From contig OZ038321.1 of the NCBI GenBank assembly GCA_964035795.1, positions 28,552,807 to 28,616,806 of the forward strand: 64,000 nt of DNA, in the 5' to 3' direction. Both the position numbers and the translations under genes were made by a program. Under the pieces are notes generated by a model, which saw nothing but the letters and a program-made list of their open reading frames with translations, had not been told where the DNA came from and did no database searches. Below, in pieces: positions 25,870-52,951 of this stretch (position 1 is its first letter; each line of letters begins with the position of its first letter). Origin of the DNA: Pterobdella sp. o SKG-2022. Its lineage: Eukaryota; Annelida; Clitellata; Hirudinida; Piscicolidae.

Positions 25870-26379
25870 GTCATAAAAAACTCGAATTTTTTGTTTTGAA
25901 CTAAAAACTAATTTTTTTGTTCAAAAGCGTCTACACTTCCAGCTGCCCAGTCATTTGACACTTTCTTGTGACCAGAGACTTGTTCTATTTATAACTTCCA
26001 TAGCAACTAGATCTGACTTTATATTTCTTTTGTTTATTTTGGAATTTTTTCACTTGATTCACCAAGCAATGAAGCAAGTGAGTTTCGAGAAGTCAATGTA
26101 TTTGTGAACTCAAATATCCAGACTGAAAAACTTTTTCTTTATAGTTTTTTAGAGGCATCTTATGTTCTTTGTTCTTTTGTAAACTCGACTTTTAAAACTT
26201 CAGGTTATGAGAATGTTAGGTGAACAAGTAGAAAAAATTTTTATTGAGTTAAGATTTCCAACAAGTAAAACCTCGTCATAATTCCTTATGAAAAACCCTA
26301 GAAAGATTAGGAAGCAAAAAAAAATCGATAATAAAAAAACACAAAGCAAATGAAAGAGGAGTAGAAGAAGGAAAAGGAA

Positions 26380-26380
<1 letters not shown>
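25870..26380. other. AT-rich spacer
   Basis: No feature recognised. Confidence 0.4.
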
Positions 26381-27215
<835 letters not shown>

Positions 27216-27427
27216 GGATATAAATAGAAGGCGAATTGAAAAGAAGGCGTTGCAAGTTGTTTTTCTTTGTTTTTTGAATACAAAATGCTGGATTTATAGT
27301 GTGAATAATGAAAAAATCGTTGATAATTAAGTTTTACGAAGAGAAAACTATTTTTGTTTTTTGAAATTCTTTGCAAAATTGTAAGAAATTATTGACTTGT
27401 GAAGCAACCCTTTCAGGTTTGATGATT

Positions 27428-27690
27428 TAATTATACTTTAAATATTTATTTAATTATAATTTAATTATACTTTAAATATTTATTTAATTATAATTTAATT
27501 TTACTTTAAATATTTATTTAATTATAATTTAATTATACTTTAAATATTTATTTAATTATAATTTAATTATACTTTAAATATTTATTTAATTATAATTTAA
27601 TTATACTTTAAATATTTATTTAATTATAATTTAATTATACTTTAAATATTTATTTAATTATAATTTAATTATACTTTAAATATTTATTTT
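27428..27690. repeat. AT-rich tandem array, 34-bp unit
   Basis: About seven to eight near-identical copies of a 34-bp unit containing TATACTTTAAATATTTATTT followed by AATTATAATTTAAT. Differences between copies are very few. Confidence 0.93.
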
Positions 27691-28442
27691 AATTAATTAA
27701 AAAATTTAAATTGAAACAATTCTAAAACCATCCCAGCTCAATATCAAATAACTGTTATTTTTGGCACATTAGAATATAAAAATACTGAATGAAAAGAAGT
27801 AATAAAAAACTAAGGGTATTTGAATATCAATATTAAAATGAAAATAAACATCATTCATAATAAGAACAACAAAAATAATAAGCATTAATAACAAACATCA
27901 AAAACAACAACAACAACACCAACATCAAAAACAACAACAACAATAGCACATATTAAAAAGAATATAACTCTTAGAGGCATCCCAGTGTGTTCTCAGCATC
28001 CAATCCTCAAAACTTAGACAAGTCTTTCATGACAATCATCAACCATCTCAAGACCATCACGAAAGTTTGACAAGTGGTGCTAACAATTACTGGAAAGATT
28101 GCATTTCTCGAAGTTCATGTTCTCTTGCTGTCTTTAAAACATCGAATGGAGCCAATTTCTAAGAGGAGAATGAAATACGAATTATAATATCGACCATAGT
28201 ATTAAAAACTGAGATGTAATCAACAATAGATATAATTAAAATAAATCATAACAGCAACATAGGAATAATAATGATGACAACAAAAAATCATGACAACATT
28301 AAAAATAATAATTGCACTCAATGCGGACCAGGACCCATGACACTTAGTGACGTCGCCACCATGCCAGCCCTTTATATAACATATAACATTTCCTTAAAAT
28401 ATAATAAATTATTTATATATTTTTATATTTAAAAAAAAAACT
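27691..28442. other. AT-rich spacer with short AAC/AAT runs
   Basis: No coding sequence recognised. Confidence 0.4.
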
Positions 28443-30145
28443 TTTGATATATTATTATAAAGATTTTTATAGCGCACAGTCATCAATTCAAGATTGCTTC
28501 AGAGGCGCTCAAGGTTTGTAAGAGATTATGACTGGGGATGTTTATGGTATAAGTGAGTTTTCAAAAGTTTGCAAAAGTTCATGAGAAAAGGCGATGAGCG
28601 CAAGTTAGAAGGAAGTGAATTCCACAGACGTTGGACCTGGTGAGCGAAAAAGTGACTAGTAAACAGGCCTGAAGAAACAGGTTGATGAAGCTGGAGACCA
28701 GAGTGCAAGGATCTGAGTGGTTGACGTGTGTGTCTGATTGACAAAAGATCAAAAAGATAAGCAGGTTTTTCAAGCTTGAAAGTGCAGGCAATGAGCCAAA
28801 GTAATTTAAACTTGCATTTTTGGGAGACAGGTAACCAGTGCAAACGACCGAGACAGTCGCTGAAAGAGCTGAAATAATCAGCTTGAAGAACCGTCATGGC
28901 CACGCGGTTTCGGAGGGCTTGAAGTTTGCTTAAAAGATAGTTTGGCTGCCCGCAAAAAGAGAATTATAGTAGTCCAATCTGGAAAGAACTTGTGAGATAA
29001 AGAAGGCATTAGCAGTGGCAAGAGTTAAGCCTTTGCGTACTTGTTTTATGGCATAGATATGGAAATTGAAAGATTGGCTTATTTGAAAAATAAAGTGAGC
29101 AAAGTTCAAATTTGAATCTAAGGTGACACCTAAGATTTTGAGCTTGGAAGATATAAGAAGTGTGGTGCCGTTGAAGGTTACCACAGAAAGGAGATTGTAT
29201 TTTGCTAAAAGACGAGAGCTGCCGACAAATATCACCTCATTCTTAGTAGGGTTTAGTTTCAGTTGGCTTTGGGAAAACCAAGAGTTTAAAGCGGAAAGAC
29301 AACTGGATAATATAAGAAGAGTGGGGTTAGGATCTGGGTGAAAGACTTCGGTGAAAAGAGTGATGTCATCAGCGAACTGGTGAAAAAGCAAGTTGTACTG
29401 TACAATAATGCTAAACATGGGATGTATAAAAAGAGAAGAGGATTGGTCCCAGAACGGAGCCCTGTGGCATGCCTAAGTTGAGTGCTGTAAGAGAAGAAGA
29501 GAAATTGTCCATTCTAACGAACTGAGAACCTTGAGAGAGGTAAGAGCGAAACAAAAAAAAGCGAGATCAGAAATACTAAAGTGACTATTCAAAATATCAA
29601 TTAAGATATTGTGATCGAGAGTGTCAAAAGCAGCAGAAAGGTCTAGCAAAACCAAAACGGCCGCATGTCCAGTAGCGCAGATAATGCGAAGACTGTCAGT
29701 GATGCGTAGGAGTGTGGTTTCTGTTGAATGGTGCTTGCGATATGCTGATTGGAAAGGATTAAAATTAGGAGATGATGAAACGTGAGAAGTTATTTTGGAA
29801 TGAACGAGTCTTTCGATAATTTTTGAAATGTTGTTCAGGTTAGAAATAGGGCGGTAGTTCGAAGAAATGGTAGGGTCCAAATTGCCTTTTTTAAGCAAAA
29901 GGAGAACTTGTGCTGTTTTAAAGGAGACGGAGAAAATTGCTTGTGAAAAAGACAAGTTGGTAAGTTTGGAAATTATTGGAGCAAAGAGGTGAAAAAAGCG
30001 TTTTAAAGTGGATGTGGGGATTAAGTCTAATGAAGAAGATTTGTTGGGTAAAGAGCGAATTAGTCTACGCACTTTTTCAATGCTGACAAATGAAAAATAA
30101 GAGAGTGGTGTTCGGTTGTCCGCCAAAGCTTGAAGAACGACCAAT
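28443..30145 (-). mobile_element. CR1/L2-clade LINE, 5'-truncated and frameshifted
   Basis: Read on the minus strand, the RT domain begins near 30145. It shows IRSLPNKSSSLDLIPTSTL, SSNYRPISNLNNISKIIERL, FQSAYRKHHSTETTLLRIT, VLVLLDLSAAFDTLDHNIL and then FADDITLFTE. It continues GLQLHQPVSSGLFTSHFF and KLLKTHLYHKHPQS to a stop at 28526. The 3' end is GTGCGCTATAAAAATCTTTA followed by AT repeats. At least two frameshifts split the ORF (29473-30144, 28930-29418, 28526-28903). No endonuclease domain remains. Confidence 0.92.
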
Positions 30146-32613
30146 CAATCAACTGCGGATATAAATATTGTGAACATCATATATTTTGTGGTGGTAGAAT
30201 TCAATAGAATATAATATCACCCACTATTATATCTACTTCTGTCAGAAATTCTTTGCACATATTTGTTCTATGTTTGCTTCTGAGCAAATTATTTCCCAGC
30301 AGAACTAATTGAAAACAAAAACCAATATTATATAATTTAATGAAGCCATCAGAATAAATTTAATATTCATAAAAATTATTGTTTAACTAATATTTTTCAC
30401 CATTAAACTCTCAAAGAGAACAAAAGAGGGAAGAGGAAACCAAATAAGTCCCATATATTTTAATAACCATTTGTCGTGTAATGCAATTTCGATTTTTCTA
30501 TATAAAATGTGATATAAAACTTTGGATTATAAAAATACTCAATATAACGCACAAAAGTGCAAAAAAAAAGCAATAATCTGTTTAAACCGACGATCAAGAC
30601 CTCATTGGCGTTGTCACTACTTCATCACCTTGCCAACACTTCCGTTTTTCTTGGCATGTTTCAAAACTGTACAAAATCAGTTTAATGAGGACAAAAAATG
30701 AACTAAGGACGGAGATGAAGTGCCACTTTTTAATGAGGCGATTTTGTTCCGAGTGCACTCAATCCAACATGAGACGTCAACTTTTGCTTCAAAAATTATT
30801 TTTGCTAATCTTAATTTCATCGGAAAGTCTCATCAGAAATTATTATGACATCACCAAACGATCATAAATATATGTATCCATGGCAACAACGTTTCATCAT
30901 CATGGGAGGCTCCGTTGATTAAACTTTTAATGGCACGGTCTTTGAAATTATCTTCAAAACTGTGACATACATTTTTTTGTAATTTAAATCTCCTTTTATA
31001 TGCAGTCTTTATACTTGCTGACGTCATTTGATAATGCGAGTGCCACCTAGCAGCATGACATTTCAATAAATATGAAGTTCTCATAGGTGGATGATGTCAT
31101 TATAAAATTCAAAATGGACATAGCTTTGAGTTTAAAAATGGAGAAAATATAAATAGGAAGATATTGACGAGAGGAAGGGGTAGGATGGAGAAATGACTGC
31201 AATTAAAAATGCAAGGACCTATCTATAATATTTTCTTTCTTTTCTGCCTTGTTTGCTTTATTCTGAATTGTTTTTAATTCCCACTTTTTAAATTCTTTTT
31301 GTTTGCATTTTCAACGCGGCCATTTCTACAAGACTTGAATGAAATTGAGAATTTTTGAATAGGTGAGCAGTTAATGAGTTGAGAATCTTAATTTAAACTT
31401 TTGAAAAAAATTTCAAAACTCAGATTTTGTTAGAAAAACACTTTATAATGGAGTTGTTTTTCATTGACTTAGAAACAAAAATGGTTTGAAATTTAATCTT
31501 GCTGAATTGAAAATGGCAAAAAACTGAGATATTAATTGAATTCCAGCTGTAAAATTTTGGTTTTATCGAGGAAAATGACTGGAAAAGTGGGCAAAAAACT
31601 TAAATATACTTTCTCATGCATATTAAATTGGAAACAAATCAAAACACGAAAAAAAAATATAAAAAAACTGTAAAAAAGTTTTAAAAAAAATGAACTAATT
31701 AATATGGAAACGGAAACAACCATGTTGTGCAATAAAGCCATTGAACAAATGGCGGAAAGCAAGATGGAGGTCTTTTTCCGGTCTAACTAAAATTGCGAAT
31801 GATTGATTGGAAAAACCTCAGACTTTCGAGGTTTTTTTTGTTCTAATAATTTTTGATTTTTTGGTGTTTCAAAGTTGATTATTTTGAACTTACTTTTCGA
31901 AATGCCATTACTTATTTTGATATTGATTTTTTTTACTCATTTCTTTTTTGATATTTTGCTTTTTGCATTCTTTCAAGTTTTGAAAACTCATAATTTTAAA
32001 TTCAATAATTTATATTTAAAAAAGAATTTGAAATATAAATTTGGCTGAGTACAATGAGTTGAAAAGTTTAAATAAAAATAAAACCACAGCGTTTTGTTTT
32101 CCTTCCAAGATGCATCCTTACTAGAACCCGTTTTTATATACTCCTAAGTCATAATTATATGGCAATTTTTTCAATGAACTTGTTTTCGAAAAGACTTCCA
32201 TGAGTTGTCGCACCAAAAAAATTTGAATAAAATCAGAACTTGGCATTTTCTGATGGAGTTTTGGAATTTTATAAACTTGCGAGGCTGTTTCGATGTTGAA
32301 TACTTCCAAGAACTTCATTCCAGTTTTTAAATTTAATGAAGAGAAGAAAATTTCAAAAGTTTAGAATAATGCATGCTGTGTCATGGCTCAAATTTTGGAC
32401 ACTTTCAATATGGTTTCAATGTTGTTTGTTTGCGATGAAGTTATCGAGATCAGATGATCATAGTGATTATAACTGGATGATGAACAAAAAAAAACAAATT
32501 CAAACACAAATATACACACACACCAACGCACCCACATACAAACGCACACACGCCCACACACACAAGCGCACACACACACACAAACGCACACACGCCCACA
32601 AACGCACACACAG
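30146..32613. other. Gene-poor AT-rich stretch
   Basis: No supported gene. A 77-codon minus-strand frame at 30851-31084 has mixed composition but no recognisable homology. A TGACGTCA lies at 31019-31026. A mixed (AC)n microsatellite occupies 32513-32615 just before the next gene. Confidence 0.45.
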
Positions 32614-32615
32614 AT
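32513..32615. repeat. (CA)n-type microsatellite
   Basis: ACACAC with GC-containing interruptions, directly upstream of the HSP20-like gene's first exon. Confidence 0.85.
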
Positions 32616-35600
32616 ACACATGTTAAACCCATGGACAATAACGATAAGAAGGTCAAGCGGAGAGGCAGACTACATCTTGACGAGGGCAGAGGGAAGTGGG
32701 AGCAGAAAGTCAACAGGGGACCAAGAGAGCCTGTCGGGAGAACACCTGGATGATGGGACCATCTTCCAGAGACCAAAGGCCAACTCATCCAGCTGCATCA
32801 CTGATGGCATCAAATCAAGGTGAGAGGGAGGAAAGGGGGAGGAAGAAGAAAAGACGCTTTTTTTATTTAAATTTTTCACTTTGATTCGAATGAAGTCTAC
32901 CCTTTTTTTTGATCTTCTCTTGTTAATGGCCGCTGGTCTTTTGGGGTGTGGTGATGGATGGGGTGGTGATGAATGGGGTGGTGATGAATGGGGTGGTGAT
33001 GAATGGGGTGGTGATGGATGGGGGACGATGGATGGGGAGGTGATGGATAGTTGTAGCTATATTTTTGACTATTATTATCAACCTTATTTTCAGTGATATT
33101 TTAAGGTCATCTCTTCATCATTCGAAATAGTTATAATCAACTCATAAAAAACTGAGTTTGTTTAAATTAAAACGATATAACGCTTTATAGTGGAAGACTT
33201 ATGGCGGAATAATTGCATGAAATGGCGCATGATGCATATTTTTGCTTAATGCAATCTCAAACAGCTGTTCTTAGCGCGCCATATGGGAAGTCTCGGCGAG
33301 TATTTTGTGTCAATCTTTCACGCCTTACAAAATGCTCTTAATGTCTTTCTTTCCGCTTTTACCTTTCTTTTATATCTCAAATTTGTGTCTTGACTATTCT
33401 TCATTCTTCATGTTCAAAAAACTAAAAAAATATTTTTTTTTATATTATTTGAATAACTTTTTATTTTCATTTTAAACATAGATAGGAAAGAACAATTAAG
33501 GAAGATTAAATTTTGTAAATTAACTATTATGTAATTACGTGATATTTTAAATGAGTAAAGTTAATTATTATATGAATATTCTTATTTTGATCTAAAACGA
33601 TTTCATCGAGAGATTACTCTCTGTGTCCCTCCATTGGTTGATTTCTGTAATCTCTTCATTAGAGGGTCCCACGCACTTGATTTGACTGTTAATTGTGGGT
33701 CATTGTGGCCTTTTCTAATTGAATCATTCTTTTTGATTTTAAGGGTCTCCCTAATAAGTAGGTCTCTGCAATTTTGTTTTTTTCATAATACGTTTTTATT
33801 ATCGTGGGTGATTTCCAGCATATTGTTCTAGTACCACAGACTCAGGCGGGTTTAGAAATGTCACCTATATTTTCATCTTGTTTGGTGGATTCCACATCTT
33901 TTTCATGTTTTGTCAGTTTTGTTGTTTTTGCACAGAATGTTTCCTAATTTAGGTCCTGCATGTGTCTAATAACTAACATTATTCCTATTGAAGGCTTTTT
34001 TTAGGGCATTGTTGAGATGTTTTATATAGGGGATGGAAACATGTGTAATATTTTTAATTATTTTGTACTCTTTTGTTTTGTTGCTTGTTCTTAGGCGACC
34101 TGTATATTTTTCTTGTCTTGTTTTTGGTTTGTAGTTTTTTATTGTTTTGTCTATTTTATGTTTGTTATAGCCGTTATCTTGGAAATTCATTTTTAGGTAA
34201 TTTAATTCATGTTCTAGGAGGTCTTGTTTTGAGCAAAAAGTGTAGGCTCTGTTTAAGGCCCCTTTTAACACCCCAATCCACGTATTAGGATCCTGATTTG
34301 ATTTTGGATTAATGGTCAGATCCGTGTTGGATGGTTTCCTATAGACAGTGGTGTCTAGGGATCCATTTTCCTCTTTGATAATTAGTGTAGCTAAAAATGA
34401 TATTCTGTTGTTTTTACTATTTCACAGTTGAATTTTAGTGCTGGATACACTTTATTAAGGCATTTTAAAAAGTTTAAGTGTTCTATTTTTCCTTCATTTT
34501 GTTTTATTATCCCAAAGGTATCATCCATGTAGACATGTAAAGCTCGTGGTCTCTTTATTTTTTCTTTTTTAGCCAGCTTCTTCTATCGTGTAGTCCATAT
34601 ATATTTGTGCTAGGTCTACCATTAGGCTAAGTCCTATAGGACCTGAACCTTCCATGTCGTATTGTTGGTTGTTATGTTTGAAGTTTGAGATGTGGCAAAA
34701 GTTGATCAGATAGCATATATCATCCAAATTGAGTTTTGTCATTTTTATTAATTTGTTTTGTTTTAAGATTTATTATTTCAATACATTTGTTGAGGGGAAT
34801 AGATGGGTAGAGTGCTTCTGCATCGAAACTTACTAGTTGTTCATCTAGTTTGATTTTAATGTTTTTGATGAAAGTTTGGGAGTTTTAACACATGAATTCA
34901 AATTTATTTATCGATGAGTTAATTATTTGTGTTAAGAATAAGGCAAGGGCTTCTTGGGGGCAATTTCGGTGTGAAATGATATTTCTCGCTAGATAATTCT
35001 TTTCTGGTTTGTGGGCTTTTATTAGTGTGTAGGAATATGGTGTTGTGGATCCTGACGGGTAAATTTTTTTATAATCCATTTCTTCGAGTTTATTGCTTTT
35101 TTTGAGTTTAAATAATTTCTTTTGTATTTTTTGTTCTAAGAATTTTGTTTTATCTTTGTTTTCTGGTTTAATGTTTTTAAAAGCTTCCATAGCTTTTTCA
35201 TGCAGCATTGAGAGGGTAAGTGTCACAAAACCTAGTCCTTTATCTTGGGATGTAATTGCTAGGTTTCCTTTCCTGAATTCTTTCTTTAGATACTTGATGC
35301 CTTTTTTTTCTATATTTGTTAAGTTGCTGTCTGTTTTTTTTGTTTATTGTGTTGTAAAGGACATTTGATACATCTTGTCTTAATTTTTCTCCTTTTTCTG
35401 GGTGACCAGCTAGTTCTAGATTTTGGGCGGTCTTCTCTGTCACACACATTATATCCATATTCGGTATTGTTTTTTGGGTTAGTGCGAACTTAGGTACCTT
35501 GTTTACGATGGCTACTGCATGTGGGGGTAGTGGGGTTGGTTGTAATTGGAGGATGGGAGTTTTTATTGTAGATGGTAGATCGTTTGGGTTGTGTTTTTTT

Positions 35601-37783
35601 TAAAGTAATTTAAATTTATTTATTAATTTGGATTTTTGTTTTAAGAATTCCCGTTCATAGGCTATATTTATGATTTTTTTGATATTATCAGTCTTCTTTT
35701 GTTAGTTTACTCTCTAGGGAGTTTCTATGTTCTTCCATCTTTTTTTTTTGATATGAAAATTTTTTTCCCTTTTTGCAATATTTTTTTGAAAGGGCGAGTC
35801 TATAATTCTTGGTAATGTTGTTTGAACGTTGTGTATTCAGAGGGCATCGGTTCATGAGAAACCTAGGTATAAGTTCATGGATAAGACATCGTTTTAGAAA
35901 TATTGTCCGGTTCTTCAAAGAGCAATATTTTAGGTTTAGTTTTTTCTAAACAGAGATGAATTTGTAGAAACCAGCCTTAACTGAGTCGAAATGCAATTTT
36001 TTAGAGACATCTTTTTTTTTTATATCATTTGAATAACTTTTTATTTTCAATTTTTTTTTGCGAGAGCAATCTCAATGAAATCATTTTAGATCAAAATAAG
36101 AATATTCATACAATAATTAACTTTACTGATTTAAAATATCACATAATTACATAATAGTTACTTTACATAATTTAATCTTCCTTGATTGTACTTTCCTATC
36201 TTTGTTTAAAATTCCTTATAATCACCTTCCTTCACTATAGATTACTACTAATGATTTATGATAAGGTTGTACTTATCGAAAATTATATTTTTTTTAAATA
36301 AATGTATCAAAAACTTCTCATAAAAAAATGAAAATAAAAAGTTATTTAAATAATATAAAAAAAAAGATGTCTGAAAAATTACATTTTATTTTGAATTTGT
36401 GCAACCAATTTACAGTTTCATCTTTGCTTCAAACAAATTCTCAAAAGCTAAATTTTAGGTCTAATGGATCCCACTAATTCAATATTAACTACACAAATGA
36501 CACCCGCCCCCACAATTCTCATGATCTCCAACACACGCCCCCACAAACCCCATGATCTCCAACACACGCCCCATTCATATATTATTGCTCCTAACAACAA
36601 ATTATTCAAAATGACATGAATCATATCCGAGCTACCTACTCAAATCTTCTCCAAACCTCAACACAGCCAGTTCTTGAAAGTCATAGGGGCTTTCACGCAT
36701 AGCAGAAGGGCGTCGAGCAACGAGGCTTCTCCGGGCTCCACATCCCGCAAGAACTCAGGCAACAGGGACACTCTGCAGCTACGACGCAGAAGCTCTACCT
36801 TGAAGGGCAGTGTGGATACCCTCATAAACAAATTCCGCAGTGGTCACCGCCAGACCAGGGATATCTCCCTCTTCATCGTCGTGCCTCATGGCCCTCTTTT
36901 CGAGATTTTTTCTTCAGAAAAAGTTGACAAGTCAAAGAAGAGGCACTCAAGAAGCACGTGTAACTCTCCACACCGAGCTGGAAATGATGTGGATTTGGAG
37001 AGCCTGGAACAACGTCTCAACAACACCACAGGCCTGGAAAAGTCTTTCTCTTACTTGTACTCAAATGAAGTGGACAGCGTGAGCGACTCGATGGAGAACC
37101 TCGACAGACTGGAAAGTGTGTTCAAATTCAAAAACTACTCAACTGTGAAAGACCAACTACCTAAAGACTTTTTGAAAAACTACTCCGATAAATCTTTCTC
37201 GTGTCCCTTACAAGACATCTCAATATCGAGTGGTAAGTTCAAGGCCAGACTGCCCTTGACCTCCTTTCCATGCGGCCATGTTTGTCTCAAAGTAAGGGGT
37301 TTTCGTTTAGAAATCATCCACCTTCTGAAACAAAACCAGCTTAACAACTATGACAACAATTTCCACAAGAATAATCACGAGCCCATTTGTTTGAACTCCA
37401 TCTTGAACGATTTCACTTACCAAAACACGTTTTCAAATTTTTGTAAAAGCTTCAAGCATCTTCAAAAGGAGGAACCCCACAAAGAGGCGAAGGGCAGGAG
37501 ACTCAAAACCTTCACAACATCTCACAAAATAAATGCTCAACTAAACAACAACCACACAGAAAAACACATAACAGCACAAGACCACACCAAAAACTTCGCC
37601 ATCTTGGAATCTGACAGGGTGAGCGCATACAACTACCTAGGCAGTGTGAGCTTCCCCATATTTGTTGAGCCGTGCAGTCTGCAGTTTGAGGTGGTGGGTG
37701 GGTGGCTGGTCTTCAGCGCTGACACAAAACAGAGTATCGGAATGGAGGGGGTCTCTGATGATGGTGTGAAGGGAGGTATTTAA
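32614..37783 (+). CDS. Protein with an interrupted alpha-crystallin/HSP20-like domain
   Basis: Two exons: 32614 (or ATG 32620) to 32819, ending in phase 2 at a strong gtgaga donor, and 36667-37783, whose acceptor (caacacag) restores the frame. From ATG 32620 the product is 438 residues. Residues 67-150 are Ser/Arg-rich. At about 254-284 comes [20 protein letters not shown] followed by KVRGFRLEI. At about 384-418 come [20 protein letters not shown] and [14 protein letters not shown]. These two blocks match the beta-strands of small heat-shock proteins (lead strand, 'KV-G--LEI', 'LP-xVdP-sL-f-v--g-L'). About 100 Asn/His/Lys-rich residues separate them. I infer a chaperone-like fold; no precise family is known to me. 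The 3.8-kb intron contains a Penelope-like element on the opposite strand. Whether ATG 32620 is the true start is unproven. Confidence 0.62.
32955..33045. repeat. 15-bp minisatellite
   Basis: Four to six copies of GGGGTGGTGATGAAT with variants, in the intron of the HSP20-like gene. Confidence 0.8.
33470..33620 (+). repeat. PLE1 terminal inverted repeat, 3' side
   Basis: It contains TAACTATTATGTAATTACGT and GAATATTCTTATTTTGATCT. Its reverse complement matches 36061-36211 with roughly a dozen mismatches. Confidence 0.88.
36061..36211 (-). repeat. PLE1 terminal inverted repeat, 5' side
   Basis: It contains AGATCAAAATAAGAATATTC and ACATAATTACATAATAGTTA, the reverse complement of the 33470-33620 repeat. 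Confidence 0.88.
36245..36385 (-). repeat. Repeat outside the PLE1 5' inverted repeat, shared with PLE2
   Basis: On the minus strand it reads CAGACATCTT ... GATACATTTATT ... ATAATTTTCGATAAG ... ACCTTATCAT. The same series of blocks occurs on the plus strand at 54940-55080, upstream of the 5' inverted repeat of PLE2. Confidence 0.7.
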
Positions 37784-39338
37784 TGAATTGATATATCTTC
37801 ATTAATAGAAAATACTAAAAAGTTGAAAGAAAAAAACGTTGCACAGAATAAAAAAGATTCAAAATCAAAATCAAAAAACTCTCCACAAAATTTGATGGAA
37901 CTCGGTGTAGTGAAATGCAAAGAAAAAGACCTTGGTAAATACGTCGGTTGGTGGTGGTGCATGTCACATTGGAACTTTTATTGAGTTTCATTTATTTAAT
38001 TTTGAATTTTTCGAGACATCTTTGAGGGACAAATCCTGTTTGCTGCAAAACTTAGTTTGATTGTTTTAATCGCTCAAGTTTGTTTTAGCATTAAAATATT
38101 ATTATTCCAAATAATTATTTCAGCTAATTATTGTGTTTTAGTTAATATTATAATCTGAATGACTTGAGGGCAACTTTGAAATAAGCTGAATAAAGTTGTC
38201 AGAGATCGGACGGCTCAAAGTGCATGGAAGCTTTTCTGCTTCCGGTTTTGCTGGGAGAAAAATTATTTCAAAGTCAAGTTTATAATTATTTAATTTATTT
38301 TATTTTGGTATTTGGTTATATTTGTTTCCAATTGTTGTTATCCCACCTTAAAATGCGTTTGATGTTTTGTTTCCATAAATTTTATTCACCAATGTGGACA
38401 TTTCATGCAAACATGGTTGGCTATTGAGTTTTATTATTCTGCATTTATATTATTTTTGTCACGACACTATCTTTGATGTATAAAAAAACAAATTGAAATA
38501 AATTTAAGCTTGTAAATGTGAAAAAATTTCCAAATGGTCCTGCATACCCTTAATGACTTTAACTCACAAAGCCCGGTTTGAGCATCGCAAGTGTTTTGAT
38601 CTTTGTTTTATTTTTTAAAATGATTTCTTTGTTTTTGTTTCCACATATTTAAAAATAATCTGCATTTTGAATGTTTAAAAAAGTTTCTTAATTTGTTTTT
38701 GAAACAACTTTTTCATTTTTAAAAATTATTTTTGAGCTAAAACTAAAAAACAAAACAGTTTAAAATCCATTCACCTTTTGAGAAGTTCCAAATAGAGAAG
38801 TCCAACCTTATCGTGAGATTAGCGCGAATTGGAATGAAAAGGTCAAAAGAAAATATTTTATGACAAAAATAAATACTTTTCATCTCAGTTTTTAACTGCG
38901 AGATGTTTTTGTGAGAGACAACCTGCTTTGAAAAATATTGCAACAATTTTGCGGGGTTTTATCGCAGAGGGTTTTCATATCTTAATCAAATTCTGTAGCT
39001 CCTCAGATGCCAATCAAGAAATATTTTTCAATTAAATAGAAATCATATTTTTAATTTTGAATATATTTATTTTCAAAACTTGAATTAAAATTCAATTCTA
39101 TTTAAAGAGTTTAATTTTCATTAAATATGGCCACCGAGCACTGTTTGATTTTAAAATATTATTTTTGTTATTGAAATATTTTTAAGAAATTTAACATGAT
39201 GATGTCACCATAAACCTCCAAAACATTTAACTTTTGATGACGTCATAAAAACATTTTTAATAAAACTTGAAAATTTCAAAAAAAATAAAACATTTGATAG
39301 AAAGAATTGGGAGAAATAAAAGTGAGCGATAAAAGCCA
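37784..39338. other. AT-rich intergenic stretch
   Basis: It lies between the stop codons of the HSP20-like gene (+) and the gelsolin-like gene (-). No supported feature apart from a TGACGTCA at 39238-39245. Confidence 0.45.
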
Positions 39339-52529
<13,191 letters not shown>

Positions 52530-52951
52530 CTTGAATTCCAAAACTTCAGCCACCCACTCTCACCACCTTTTAAAGCACTCAACTTATATAATGCATTGAG
52601 TCATTAGATTGAGCTGTAAAACGTAAGTTGCTATTTTTAGACATTTTTATTGTTTAGTTGTATAAAATTAGGTTGAATATTATTGAGTGTTTTTGGTTTG
52701 TTGTTTATGGCCAATGTTCTTGTTGATATTGTTCAGAGCTCGTCTGATCATTTATTGTGAATTTCATTGCTGCTATTAATTGTTGTCTTCCGTACCGTGA
52801 CTATTATTACTGCCGTTATTATGACTACCATTATAAATATTATTAATATAATTACCTGACTAGCGTTGTAGTTGTTAAGGAAGATCCTTTGTTCAGCTCG
52901 CTATCAATATATTTCGAATTCAAGTCAGTTTTTTAAAAAAAAAATTATCTG

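Larger units (their letters stand above)
33428..36372 (-). mobile_element. Penelope-like element 1 (PLE1) with terminal inverted repeats
   Basis: Minus-strand frames give, in order, an N-terminal region (35918-35688, [20 protein letters not shown]), [17 protein letters not shown] (about 35400), [20 protein letters not shown] and [19 protein letters not shown] (35100-34950). The C-terminal region follows (34271-33966, [15 protein letters not shown]). These are the motifs of the Penelope reverse transcriptase and match PLE2. The coding part is broken by stops and frameshifts. Inverted repeats of about 145 bp bound it (33470-33620 and 36061-36211). A further module near 33430-33472 recurs inverted at 36327-36372 and direct at 36003-36056. 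It is inserted antisense in the intron of the HSP20-like gene. Confidence 0.85.

Noticed and set aside
30851..31084. 77-codon minus-strand frame
   Set aside because: No homology, no neighbouring exon, and length compatible with chance.
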